Shown here: one piece after another, positions 1 through 5,492 of the stretch | Numbering within the stretch: the first letter of the stretch is position 1 | Layout: each line of letters opens with the position of its first letter | Assembly (NCBI GenBank): GCA_001823505.1 | Contig: MHUS01000036.1 | Location: 1-20,505, forward strand | Source of the DNA: Candidatus Yonathbacteria bacterium RIFCSPHIGHO2_01_FULL_51_10 | GTDB taxonomy: Bacteria; Patescibacteriota; Minisyncoccia; Phycocordibacterales; UBA1539_B | Reading direction: 5' to 3' | DNA length: 20,505 nucleotides | Made by a program: the position numbers and the translations under genes | Notes under the pieces: model-generated | The model's input: the letters and a program-made list of their open reading frames with translations, nothing else | Told to the model about the DNA's origin: nothing | Databases searched by the model: none

Positions 1-576
1 GAAGGCAAACTTATTTTCTCAGAAAAGGACCTCGGTCAGAAAGAAAAGCGCGAGATGGCAGAGAAATACCACGTGGGTGACGAGCACGACGGCGTGGTCA
101 CGGGTATCGTTGACTTCGGTGTCTTCGTGAAGATCGAGGAAGGACTCGAGGGGCTCGTGCATATCTCTGAGATGGACTGGGCGCTCGTGGAGAACCCTCG
201 CACACTCTACAAGGTGGGTGACAAAGTCCGCGTAAAGGTGATCGACAACAAGGACGGCAAAGTGTCCCTCTCGATCAAGGCACTCAAAGACAACCCATGG
301 GTAGAGGCAAGTAAGAAATACAAAAAGGGCGAGACCATCACCGGCGTGGTGATCAAGTTCAACCAGTACGGCGCCTTGGTCTCCATCGAGGAAGGTGTGG
401 CAGGGCTCGTTCATTTCTCGGAGTTCGGCTCCATGGACAAGCTCCGCACGTCACTTGAGCTCGGCAAGACCTATCCGTTCAAGATCACGCTCTTTGAACC
501 CAAAGAGCAAAAGATGACCCTCTCACACAAGGCCACCACCGGTGAGCCGGTAGCGGAGGTGAAGGAGGAGGCGTAA
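1..576 (+). CDS. rpsA: 30S ribosomal protein S1, C-terminal part (partial)
   Basis: The frame is open from the first base and ends at TAA 574-576, giving 191 residues of a longer protein. Two complete S1 RNA-binding (OB-fold) domains are visible, at about residues 24-93 (GVVTGIVDFGVFVKIEEGLEGLVHISE) split here as GVVTGIVDFGVFV and GLVHISE, and about 108-178 (GVVIKFNQYGALV, GLVHFSE). The first residues (GKLIFSEKD) look like the end of a preceding S1 domain, so at least three existed. Tandem S1 domains place it as ribosomal protein S1, which binds mRNA on the small subunit and helps recruit it. The acidic tail (EVKEEA) is typical. A terminator follows immediately. The start lies outside the window. 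A generic S1-domain protein is the alternative, but repeat spacing and tail favour S1. Confidence 0.9.
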   Translation, partial: EGKLIFSEKDLGQKEKREMAEKYHVGDEHDGVVTGIVDFGVFVKIEEGLEGLVHISEMDWALVENPRTLYKVGDKVRVKVIDNKDGKVSLSIKALKDNPWVEASKKYKKGETITGVVIKFNQYGALVSIEEGVAGLVHFSEFGSMDKLRTSLELGKTYPFKITLFEPKEQKMTLSHKATTGEPVAEVKEEA

Positions 577-595
577 AAACCTTTACCATTCAAAC

Positions 596-633
596 AAAAA
601 CCCCCCGCCGCAAGTGAGTGGCGGGGTGTTTTT
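596..633 (+). terminator. Rho-independent terminator after rpsA
   Basis: A 14-bp stem with one mismatch pairs AAAAACCCCCCGCC (596-609) with GGCGGGGTGTTTTT (620-633) around a 10-nt loop. The right arm ends in a T run. It lies 20 bp after the rpsA stop. Confidence 0.85.
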
Positions 634-667
634 GTGAGCCTTGCGGAGCGCGACGGCGCGAGCGACT

Positions 668-702
668 TTATTTTCTCAAGAGCGTAGCGATTTAGAAAAT
701 AA
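668..702. repeat. AT-stem hairpin with a GAGCG-type loop
   Basis: TTATTTTCT (668-676) and AGAAAATAA (694-702) form a perfect 9-bp inverted repeat; the loop contains GAGCGTAGCGA. A competing pairing exists between CAAGAGC (677-683) and GCTCTTG (708-714). A second small hairpin, ATTTTTC-AGCA-GAAAAAT, lies at 727-744. All sit in the gap between the convergent rpsA and pth genes. The 10622-10658 hairpin has a similar AT-stem and GAGCG loop, so this may be a dispersed family. Confidence 0.5.
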
Positions 703-777
703 GAAGTGCTCTTGTGGCGCAGAGGAATTTTTCAGCAGAAAAATATCCGTGCTTACAGAAACATCACGCCACGAACC

Positions 778-1368
778 CTAATTCACCTCCCCCATCGCGA
801 TCTCTCGGCCCTCGGTCACGATGAGCTCGAGCGCCTCAGTGGTTTTCTTGAGTGTCTTTTTAAAAACCTCAAGGTCTTTGGGTTTGAATTTCCCTAGAAT
901 AAAATCTATCACTGCTTTTTCTCCCTGCGGCTTTTTGAGTTTGCCGGATGGTGTCGTGGGAGAAACCCCCACGCGTAACCGCACGAACGCGGGAGTCTTG
1001 AGCGCTTTGATAATGGACTCGAGCCCCCTGTGCCCACCTGAACTACGATTAAAAGAAACTTTGAGCGACCCAAGTGGCAGATCAAGATCGTCATAGATCA
1101 CGATCAAGCGCTCTGCCTGCTTTTTATTCGTGACCAGCGGCGCGAGCGCTTTGCCGGAATTATTCATGAAGGTCTCCGGCTCGATCAGCACGACCGATTC
1201 TTTGCCCACCTTGCCCTTCGCGGTGCGTGCTTTGACCTTCTTGTCGTCTTTCCAATCATCCAGATCGTGCTTTTTTGCAAAATGCTCAAGCACCATGCGG
1301 CCGACATTATGCCGACTGCCTTCGTATTCTTCTCCAGGATTCCCGAGCCCTGCGATGATATATGCCAT
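778..1368 (-). CDS. pth: Peptidyl-tRNA hydrolase
   Basis: This enzyme cleaves the ester bond of peptidyl-tRNAs released from stalled ribosomes, recycling the tRNA in the cytosol. The 196-residue product is normal length. It opens with MAYIIAGLGNPGEEYEGSRH, carrying the family's N-terminal GLGNPG and the catalytic His of the RHNVG segment. The central IYDDLDLPLG contains the conserved Asp, and the NRSSGGHRGLESI segment completes the active site. The frame stays open 14 codons upstream, but ATG 1368 is chosen because the family begins at MxYIIxGLGNPG. No SD is visible; instead a TATAGT -10 box lies 12 nt upstream. It is divergent from lepB and convergent with rpsA. Confidence 0.95.
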   Translation of the reverse strand: MAYIIAGLGNPGEEYEGSRHNVGRMVLEHFAKKHDLDDWKDDKKVKARTAKGKVGKESVVLIEPETFMNNSGKALAPLVTNKKQAERLIVIYDDLDLPLGSLKVSFNRSSGGHRGLESIIKALKTPAFVRLRVGVSPTTPSGKLKKPQGEKAVIDFILGKFKPKDLEVFKKTLKKTTEALELIVTEGREIAMGEVN

Positions 1369-1380
1369 GGCGATTATTCT

Positions 1381-1410
1381 ACTATAGAAACACCTACCTA
1401 CGCTACACAA
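1381..1410 (-). promoter_or_regulatory. pth promoter
   Basis: On the minus strand TTGTGT (1410-1405) is followed after 18 bp by TATAGT (1386-1381). The predicted transcript would start about 6 nt before ATG 1368, a near-leaderless message. Assigned by eye against the sigma-70 consensus. Confidence 0.55.
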
Positions 1411-1440
1411 TTTTTAGATCATCGCCTGTCATCTCCTCCC

Positions 1441-1470
1441 TTGTATATTTCCCCCCATCAAGCGTATACT
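1441..1470 (+). promoter_or_regulatory. lepB promoter
   Basis: TTGTAT (1441-1446), an 18-bp spacer, then TATACT (1465-1470). The -10 box ends 10 nt before ATG 1481, so the message would carry a leader of about 4 nt. It mirrors the pth promoter, which points the other way. Confidence 0.55.
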
Positions 1471-1480
1471 GGTGGAAATT

Positions 1481-2071
1481 ATGGAACCACAAACACCACT
1501 CTCGCCTATTCCAGCAGAAAAAGAAACGTTCCCGCGCAAACAATCGTCGTGGATGGAGCTTTTAAAATTCGCGTTCTTCGTGCTTATCATCGTGACCCCG
1601 ATCAGGATGTTCGTCGCACAACCGTTCGTGGTGAGTGGTGCCTCCATGGAGCCCACCTTCTTCACTGGCCAATACCTCATCATCGATGAGCTCTCGTATC
1701 ATTTCTCCTCTCCCCAGCGCGACGACGTGATCGTACTTGAAGACCCGCGCACCAAAGATCGCTACCTGATCAAGCGCGTCATCGGACTCCCCGGCGAGAC
1801 CGTGGAGATCTCCGGCGGCAACGTGTGCGTGCATACGGATGTTAAAGCTCCCTGCGTCCCCGTACCGGAACCCTACATCGAATATCCCAAGACCGACGAC
1901 ACCCTCATGCGCACGCTCGGACCCGACGAATATTTTTTTATGGGCGACAACCGCGCGGCAAGCTTAGACTCGCGCTACCTGGGCCCGGCAACACGCGATG
2001 AAATCATCGGCCGCGTGTTCCTCCGCCTTTTACCGCCGCAAAAACTTGCACTCTTCCCGGGCAGTCTGTGA
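1481..2071 (+). CDS. lepB: Signal peptidase I
   Basis: This is a membrane serine protease that removes signal peptides from exported proteins. One N-terminal transmembrane segment (about residues 26-45, FAFFVLIIVTPIRMFVA) precedes the catalytic domain. The catalytic Ser is in SGASMEPTF, the general-base Lys in YLIKRVIGLPGE, and the box E sequence MGDNRAASLDSR is intact. Length is 196 residues. ATG 1481 is preferred over an in-frame GTG at 1472, because the GTG would lie just 1 nt downstream of the proposed -10 box and outside the transcript. No SD is seen. The hisS promoter overlaps the stop codon. Likely substrates in this window are the Ig-like protein, the PEP-CTERM-type protein and the broken hydrolase. 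Confidence 0.95.
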   Translation: MEPQTPLSPIPAEKETFPRKQSSWMELLKFAFFVLIIVTPIRMFVAQPFVVSGASMEPTFFTGQYLIIDELSYHFSSPQRDDVIVLEDPRTKDRYLIKRVIGLPGETVEISGGNVCVHTDVKAPCVPVPEPYIEYPKTDDTLMRTLGPDEYFFMGDNRAASLDSRYLGPATRDEIIGRVFLRLLPPQKLALFPGSL

Positions 2072-2095
2072 TATACTGTCGCCACTTGAAGGAAA
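2046..2095 (+). promoter_or_regulatory. hisS extended -10 promoter and SD
   Basis: TGA-TATACT is an extended -10, with the hexamer at 2072-2077 overlapping the end of lepB. A weak TTGCAC lies 20 bp upstream. The predicted leader of about 17 nt contains AAGGA (2089-2093), 7 nt before ATG 2101. Confidence 0.5.
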
Positions 2096-2100
2096 CCGAC

Positions 2101-3438
2101 ATGCAAAAACCACCAGAAAAAAAGCAACGACCGGAATCATTCGCATCTCCCAAGGGAATGCACGACCTCATTGGTGAAGAGTTTTACAAATACCAGGGAT
2201 TTTTTGACAAAGCGTCCGAGGTTGCCGTCTACTACGGCTTCAAGCCGATCGCAACCCCCATCCTTGAACGCGAGGACGTATTCACCTCAAGCTTAGGCGA
2301 GGGCACCGACATCCGCGACAAAGAAATGTACACCTTAAAGACCAAGGGTGGAGATCATCTCGTGATGCGCCCCGAGGGTACCGCCGCGGTCATGCGCTCC
2401 TATATCGAGCACGGCATGCAGACACTGCCTCAGCCGGTCATGCTCTATTACTATGGTCCGTTCTTCCGCCACGAGAATCCCCAGCACGGCCGCCTGCGTG
2501 AGCTCCGCCAATTCGGTCTCGAGATTCTAGGAACGACCAAAAGCATCACCGATGCGATGATCATCCGTACCTTGACGATCATTTTGGAAGAAGCCGGCAT
2601 CAAAGATATTTTGGTTGAGATCAACAGCATCGGCGACAAAGAATGCCGCCCTGCGTATCTCCGCGAGCTCACCGCGTACTACCGCAAGCACATTGAGTCA
2701 CTTTGCCCGCACTGCAAAGAGCGCTTGAAGACCAACCCCCTGCGCCTCCTGGACTGCAAAGACGAGCGCTGCCAACCCTTCAAAGAAAATGCGCCCAACT
2801 CAATTGCGTCATTGTGTTCTTCGTGCCGCGCGCACTTCAAAGAAGTCGTTGAGTATCTCGAGGCGATGAACATCTCCTACGAGATCAACCCTCGCCTTGT
2901 GCGCGGACTTGACTACTACACCCGCACTGCCTTTGAGATCTCTGAGCGTCCGCTCTCCCCGGAAGATCAGCTCCTGGCGGGCGAGCGCGACGTCACCGCA
3001 CTCTCGCTTGGAGGCGGTGGGCGCTTTGATTACCTCGGCCGCGCGCTCGGTAGCAAAAAGGACATCCCTGGCGTCGGTGGTGGCATCGGCGTGGACCGTG
3101 TACTCATGTCTCCCAACCACAAGCCGCTTGATCCGCGCATCATCAAAAAACCAAAAGTTTGTTTCATCCAGCTTGGATTTGAAGCAAAGCTTAAGAGTCT
3201 CAGTATCATTGAGATCCTCCGCAAGGCACGCATCCCGGTGGTGCAATCTCTCCCCAAAGACAACCTCTCGGTTCAGCTTTCCATGGCAGAGAAGCTCGGT
3301 GTCCCCTACGCGGTCATCTTTGGCCAGAAGGAGGCAATGGACGGCACGGTCATCGTCCGCGACATGGCAAGCCGCTCGCAGGAGACCGTCAAACTCGACG
3401 ATTTGCCTGAATACATAAAGAAGATCAAGCAGCATTAG
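2101..3438 (+). CDS. hisS: Histidine--tRNA ligase
   Basis: HisRS activates histidine with ATP and charges tRNA-His. The 445-residue protein shows class II motif 2 (FRHENPQHGRLRE), the HisRS-specific RGLDYYTRTAFE (from about residue 268) and motif 3 (GIGVDRVLM). A C-terminal anticodon-binding domain follows (from about 350). Six cysteines (about 202, 205, 219, 224, 239, 242) lie in an insertion seen in many bacterial HisRS proteins; metal binding is possible. ATG 2101 is chosen because it has an SD at 7 nt spacing; an upstream GTG at 2068 overlaps the lepB stop and would precede the proposed transcription start. The last 35 bp of the gene, including TAG, are repeated exactly at 3838-3872. Confidence 0.96.
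   Translation: MQKPPEKKQRPESFASPKGMHDLIGEEFYKYQGFFDKASEVAVYYGFKPIATPILEREDVFTSSLGEGTDIRDKEMYTLKTKGGDHLVMRPEGTAAVMRSYIEHGMQTLPQPVMLYYYGPFFRHENPQHGRLRELRQFGLEILGTTKSITDAMIIRTLTIILEEAGIKDILVEINSIGDKECRPAYLRELTAYYRKHIESLCPHCKERLKTNPLRLLDCKDERCQPFKENAPNSIASLCSSCRAHFKEVVEYLEAMNISYEINPRLVRGLDYYTRTAFEISERPLSPEDQLLAGERDVTALSLGGGGRFDYLGRALGSKKDIPGVGGGIGVDRVLMSPNHKPLDPRIIKKPKVCFIQLGFEAKLKSLSIIEILRKARIPVVQSLPKDNLSVQLSMAEKLGVPYAVIFGQKEAMDGTVIVRDMASRSQETVKLDDLPEYIKKIKQH
3404..3438 (+). repeat. 35-bp direct repeat, copy A (hisS 3' end)
   Basis: This copy forms the last 11 hisS codons and the TAG stop. It is identical base for base to 3838-3872. The flanks differ on both sides, so the repeat is exactly 35 bp. 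Confidence 0.95.
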
Positions 3439-3472
3439 GAAAAGTTTACGAGGGGGTTTATGTTGGTAGACT

Positions 3473-3504
3473 AAAGAAAACCCGCGCTTCTTGCGAAGCG
3501 CGGG
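3473..3504 (-). terminator. Terminator of the candidate structured RNA
   Basis: A perfect 10-bp stem, CCCGCGCTTC with GAAGCGCGGG, closes a GCAA tetraloop on the minus strand and is followed by TTTTCTTT. On the plus strand no T run follows the stem, so it serves minus-strand transcription. Confidence 0.8.
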
Positions 3505-3795
3505 AGAGGAGACAAAAGTCGAATCGTCTCAGCAAAAACCTGAGATATGGCGCTGGTCGTCCCCTCTTTACGAACATCGAAATCTTTTCAATAGCCGTAA
3601 AGAGGGCGAGACAAACTGGCAACCGTTTTCACTATAAACAAAAACAGCAATGCTATCGTCTCGCCGGAAAAAATGTGGGACAGGTAGGTTCTCGTCAAAA
3701 ATAACAATTACATATTCGTCCCACAAATCAAAGATCAAGGCGGACAATCAGCATGATCGTTCTATGTTACTGAACATCTCCTTTATCGTCCGCTT
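3475..3795 (-). ncRNA. Candidate structured RNA of about 320 nt
   Basis: I do not recognise this RNA. On the minus strand a promoter (3830-3802) predicts a start near 3795 and a terminator hairpin ends it near 3475. In between are successive stems, given in plus coordinates: 3740-3745 with 3788-3793; 3675-3681 with 3718-3724; 3605-3612 with 3658-3665; an 11-bp perfect stem 3562-3572 with 3596-3606; and 3509-3513 with 3526-3530. In four of them the RNA's 5' strand ends in GAC followed at once by GA, so the pattern is stem-GAC-GA-loop-GUC-stem. There is no long ORF. It lacks the RNase P GAGGAAAGUC core and the tmRNA T-arm and CCA end. The segment lies between the two 35-bp repeats. Expression is inferred, not shown. 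Confidence 0.55.
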
Positions 3796-3798
3796 TTT
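3740..3798 (+). terminator. Possible plus-strand terminator for hisS
   Basis: GCGGAC (3740-3745) pairs with GTCCGC (3788-3793), with an inner ATGTT-ACTG-AACAT hairpin (3764-3777), and is followed by TTTTT (3794-3798 region). The same sequence is the 5' stem of the candidate minus-strand RNA, so this role is tentative. Confidence 0.3.
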
Positions 3799-3801
3799 CG
3801 C

Positions 3802-3830
3802 ACATTAGCACGATTTATAAAAATCGTCAA
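3802..3830 (-). promoter_or_regulatory. Promoter of the candidate structured RNA
   Basis: On the minus strand TTGACG (3830-3825), a 17-bp spacer ending in TGC, and TAATGT (3807-3802) form a good extended -10 sigma-70 promoter. It starts 7 bp inside repeat copy B. An ATAA-loop hairpin (3810-3816 with 3821-3827) overlaps the spacer. Confidence 0.6.
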
Positions 3831-3837
3831 GACTTGC

Positions 3838-3872
3838 TGCCTGAATACATAAAGAAGATCAAGCAGCATTAG
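3838..3872 (+). repeat. 35-bp direct repeat, copy B
   Basis: This is an exact second copy of the hisS 3' end (3404-3438), still ending with the stop codon, but not attached to any coding sequence. It separates the minus-strand RNA promoter from the plus-strand promoter of the next gene. Confidence 0.95.
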
Positions 3873-3899
3873 AGCAGGGCACCGTAATTCCACGACGAG

Positions 3900-3969
3900 C
3901 TGACAAAGTCCTTATCTTGTGGTATCGTCTCGCTTAGATACCTTCCCATAAACCCAGTCAGCAAAGGAG
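3900..3969 (+). promoter_or_regulatory. Promoter, hairpin and SD of the unknown gene at 3976
   Basis: CTGACA (3900-3905), 17 bp, and TATCGT (3923-3928) preceded by TGG. A short hairpin, GGTATC (3921-3926) with GATACC (3937-3942), overlaps the -10. The 11-mer TATCGTCTCGC (3923-3933) also occurs inside the candidate RNA at 3654-3664. AAGGAG (3964-3969) sits 6 nt before the ATG. Confidence 0.5.
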
Positions 3970-3975
3970 CCCGCC

Positions 3976-4728
3976 ATGCAAAAACTTCCGTGGTTACCGC
4001 GTCCACTTATCGTCTTCGCACCGATAGCCGGCGAAATAACACCGTGCGTTCAGTGGCACGGACAAGAGTCTTCGGGAGACGTTACCGATGAGCAGTTCCT
4101 CTTCCCCCTCTGTGGCCTTAACGCACAGTACATTGAAGTCGTACGGCCGGACTTCTGGAGGGTAGCATCTATTGGGAACGTCGTTGAGCTCGTGGCAAAC
4201 GAATTATGTTCACATCCTGATTTTTTGCTTGTTTGCGGTGTTGTAGCACGTTCACAGCAGGGCATCCTACTTTTCCCTCAGGTGTACGAAAATCCTGATG
4301 TCCACGATGAACTTCCAAGGGATGATGAGGACAAAGAGTTCCAGAGACTGTTTCGATATTATTACCTGAAGGGTGCAGAGGACATCGACGCGAAAGTTTC
4401 CGAAGTGATCTCCTACTGTGAACAGACCCTCATCGCGAAACGTCAGGGAAAAGAGGCTGCGTTGGCACGAGAATCAGCATACTGGGCAGAACCAAAATCT
4501 CCCTGTCATTCTTGTAGGTCGAGAAGATACACGGGACCTGCCGCCCGTGTCACCGATGAGACCGTAACATGGTCGTGTTCATGTAGACAAAGGTGGTGGT
4601 GTTTTAACACCTACCATAACCTTTGGACAACAGTGGATGACAAGGACACATGGGACAATATTCTGCGGGGATGCCGCGAACCGGTAGCCATCGGGTTTCC
4701 GGCAAGAAACGTCTTTCCCGCGCATTAA
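3976..4728 (+). CDS. Hypothetical protein with C-terminal Cys cluster
   Basis: I do not recognise this 250-residue protein. There is no signal peptide or clear membrane segment, so it is probably cytosolic. The first 110 residues are mixed hydrophobic with Trp and Pro; residues about 115-170 are charged and probably helical, with an RYYY patch. The C-terminal part has CHSC (177-180) and then CSC (201-203) and WWC (207-209), a spacing that could bind zinc in a ribbon-like fold. The start is supported by AAGGAG at 6 nt spacing and a promoter upstream. A strong terminator makes it a single-gene unit. It is divergent from the candidate structured RNA across about 180 bp. A nucleic-acid-binding role would fit the Cys cluster but is only a guess. 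Confidence 0.75.
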   Translation: MQKLPWLPRPLIVFAPIAGEITPCVQWHGQESSGDVTDEQFLFPLCGLNAQYIEVVRPDFWRVASIGNVVELVANELCSHPDFLLVCGVVARSQQGILLFPQVYENPDVHDELPRDDEDKEFQRLFRYYYLKGAEDIDAKVSEVISYCEQTLIAKRQGKEAALARESAYWAEPKSPCHSCRSRRYTGPAARVTDETVTWSCSCRQRWWCFNTYHNLWTTVDDKDTWDNILRGCREPVAIGFPARNVFPAH

Positions 4729-4746
4729 TAACGTTCTGCGTACTAA

Positions 4747-4780
4747 AAGCCACCCGACAGTCTTGGGTGGCTTCTTTTTT
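4747..4780 (+). terminator. Terminator after the unknown gene at 3976
   Basis: AAGCCACCC (4747-4755) pairs with GGGTGGCTT (4765-4773) over a 9-nt loop, and a T-rich tract runs to 4780. It starts 19 bp after the stop codon. Confidence 0.9.
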
Positions 4781-4831
4781 ATGCACAGCACTCCAAACCA
4801 TGCGCCTATGACGCTCTTGCCTCCTTTTGCT

Positions 4832-4840
4832 TGGTATGCT
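4832..4840 (+). promoter_or_regulatory. rpsU extended -10 promoter
   Basis: TGG-TATGCT is an extended -10 ending 12 nt before ATG 4853; no convincing -35 is seen. The ten bases TTGGTATGCT (4831-4840) recur exactly before ftsZ (6759-6768). Confidence 0.5.
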
Positions 4841-4852
4841 ACTCTGTCCCCC

Positions 4853-5086
4853 ATGGCAACCAACGTAGAAGTAACAAAGACCGGCAATGAAAACGCGCTG
4901 ACTCTCATCAAGCGTTTTTCTCGGCGCATGATGAGCACGGGCATTATAAAAAAAGTGAAAGGCGACCGCTACTATGAACGCCAGGCTTCCAAGTTCAAAG
5001 TAAAAGCACGCGCCCTAAAAACGCTCGAACGGCGCAAAGAATATGACCGGCTCAAAAAACTCGGCAAAGTCATCCCAAAGAGATAG
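4853..5086 (+). CDS. rpsU: 30S ribosomal protein S21
   Basis: bS21 is a small basic small-subunit protein near the anti-SD region of 16S rRNA. The 77-residue product starts MATNVEVTKTGNENALTLIK, has the family's RFSRRMMSTGII segment where a paired arginine motif is usual, and ends in a long basic helix (YYERQASKFKVKARALKTLERRK). The frame is open further upstream, to an ATG at 4763, but that codon lies within the preceding terminator's T tract, so ATG 4853 is used. There is no SD; a -10 box 12 nt upstream predicts a leader of about 6 nt. The end overlaps the predicted ybeY start by 44 nt. Confidence 0.9.
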   Translation: MATNVEVTKTGNENALTLIKRFSRRMMSTGIIKKVKGDRYYERQASKFKVKARALKTLERRKEYDRLKKLGKVIPKR

Positions 5087-5471
5087 CCGCGAGACCATCT
5101 CGATCCGCAACACGACGAGACAAGGCATGCCGCAACGCGTGCCTTTTTTGGCGCTTAAGGATGCCGCCTTGGGAGCATCCTACGACCTCTCGCTCGTCTT
5201 CGTCGGCCCGACCCGGTCGCGCGCACTCAACCGCACCCACCGCGGCAACAACAAGCCCGCAAACATTCTCTCCTTCCCGCTCTCAAAAACATCCGGCGAG
5301 ATCTTCATTGACCTCACGACCGCACGCAAACAGGCACCGGATTTTGATCGTTCCTACACCAATTTCATCGCCTTTCTTTTTATCCACGGGCTCTTCCATT
5401 TGAAAGGTTTCGATCATAGCGCTATAATGGAGCGTAACGAACGTGCGATCAGAAAAGCATTCGCGATCTGA
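5043..5471 (+). CDS. ybeY: Endoribonuclease YbeY (rRNA maturation factor)
   Basis: YbeY is a metal-dependent RNase for 16S rRNA 3' maturation and ribosome quality control. The zinc-binding signature HGLFHLKGFDH is complete at residues 115-125. The upstream strand segments YDLSLVFVG and NRTHRGNNKPANILSFPL match the family. The protein is 142 residues from ATG 5043, a start that overlaps rpsU by 44 nt and gives a tail of about 18 unconserved residues. The next ATG (5127) would remove the expected first strand (SIRNTTR), so 5043, or an unusual start near 5097, is more likely. Coupling to rpsU translation is probable. A strong ftsA promoter lies inside the 3' end. Confidence 0.88.
   Translation: MTGSKNSAKSSQRDSRETISIRNTTRQGMPQRVPFLALKDAALGASYDLSLVFVGPTRSRALNRTHRGNNKPANILSFPLSKTSGEIFIDLTTARKQAPDFDRSYTNFIAFLFIHGLFHLKGFDHSAIMERNERAIRKAFAI
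5400..5428 (+). promoter_or_regulatory. ftsA promoter inside ybeY
   Basis: TTGAAA (5400-5405), exactly 17 bp, then TATAAT (5423-5428). This near-consensus promoter predicts a start near 5435 and a leader of about 58 nt before ftsA. Confidence 0.7.
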
Positions 5472-5492
5472 GTTCCGTTCCCCATCTTTTTC

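Noticed and set aside
706..897. 63-codon ORF on the plus strand
   Set aside because: It overlaps the 3' end of pth antisense, has no homology features and no SD.
3740..3790. Short peptides in the candidate RNA, such as a 9-codon ORF after AAAGGAG
   Set aside because: The AAGGAG directly abuts the ATG, which leaves no room for normal initiation, and the ORF disrupts nothing else of note.
3475..3795. tmRNA, RNase P RNA or 6S RNA in the segment after hisS
   Set aside because: No T-arm or CCA-type 3' end and no tag reading frame for tmRNA, no GAGGAAAGUC core for RNase P, and the stem layout and length do not fit 6S RNA.
4763..4852. Longer N-terminus for S21 from the ATG at 4763
   Set aside because: It would begin inside the terminator T tract and precede the proposed -10 box; the extra residues do not resemble the family.
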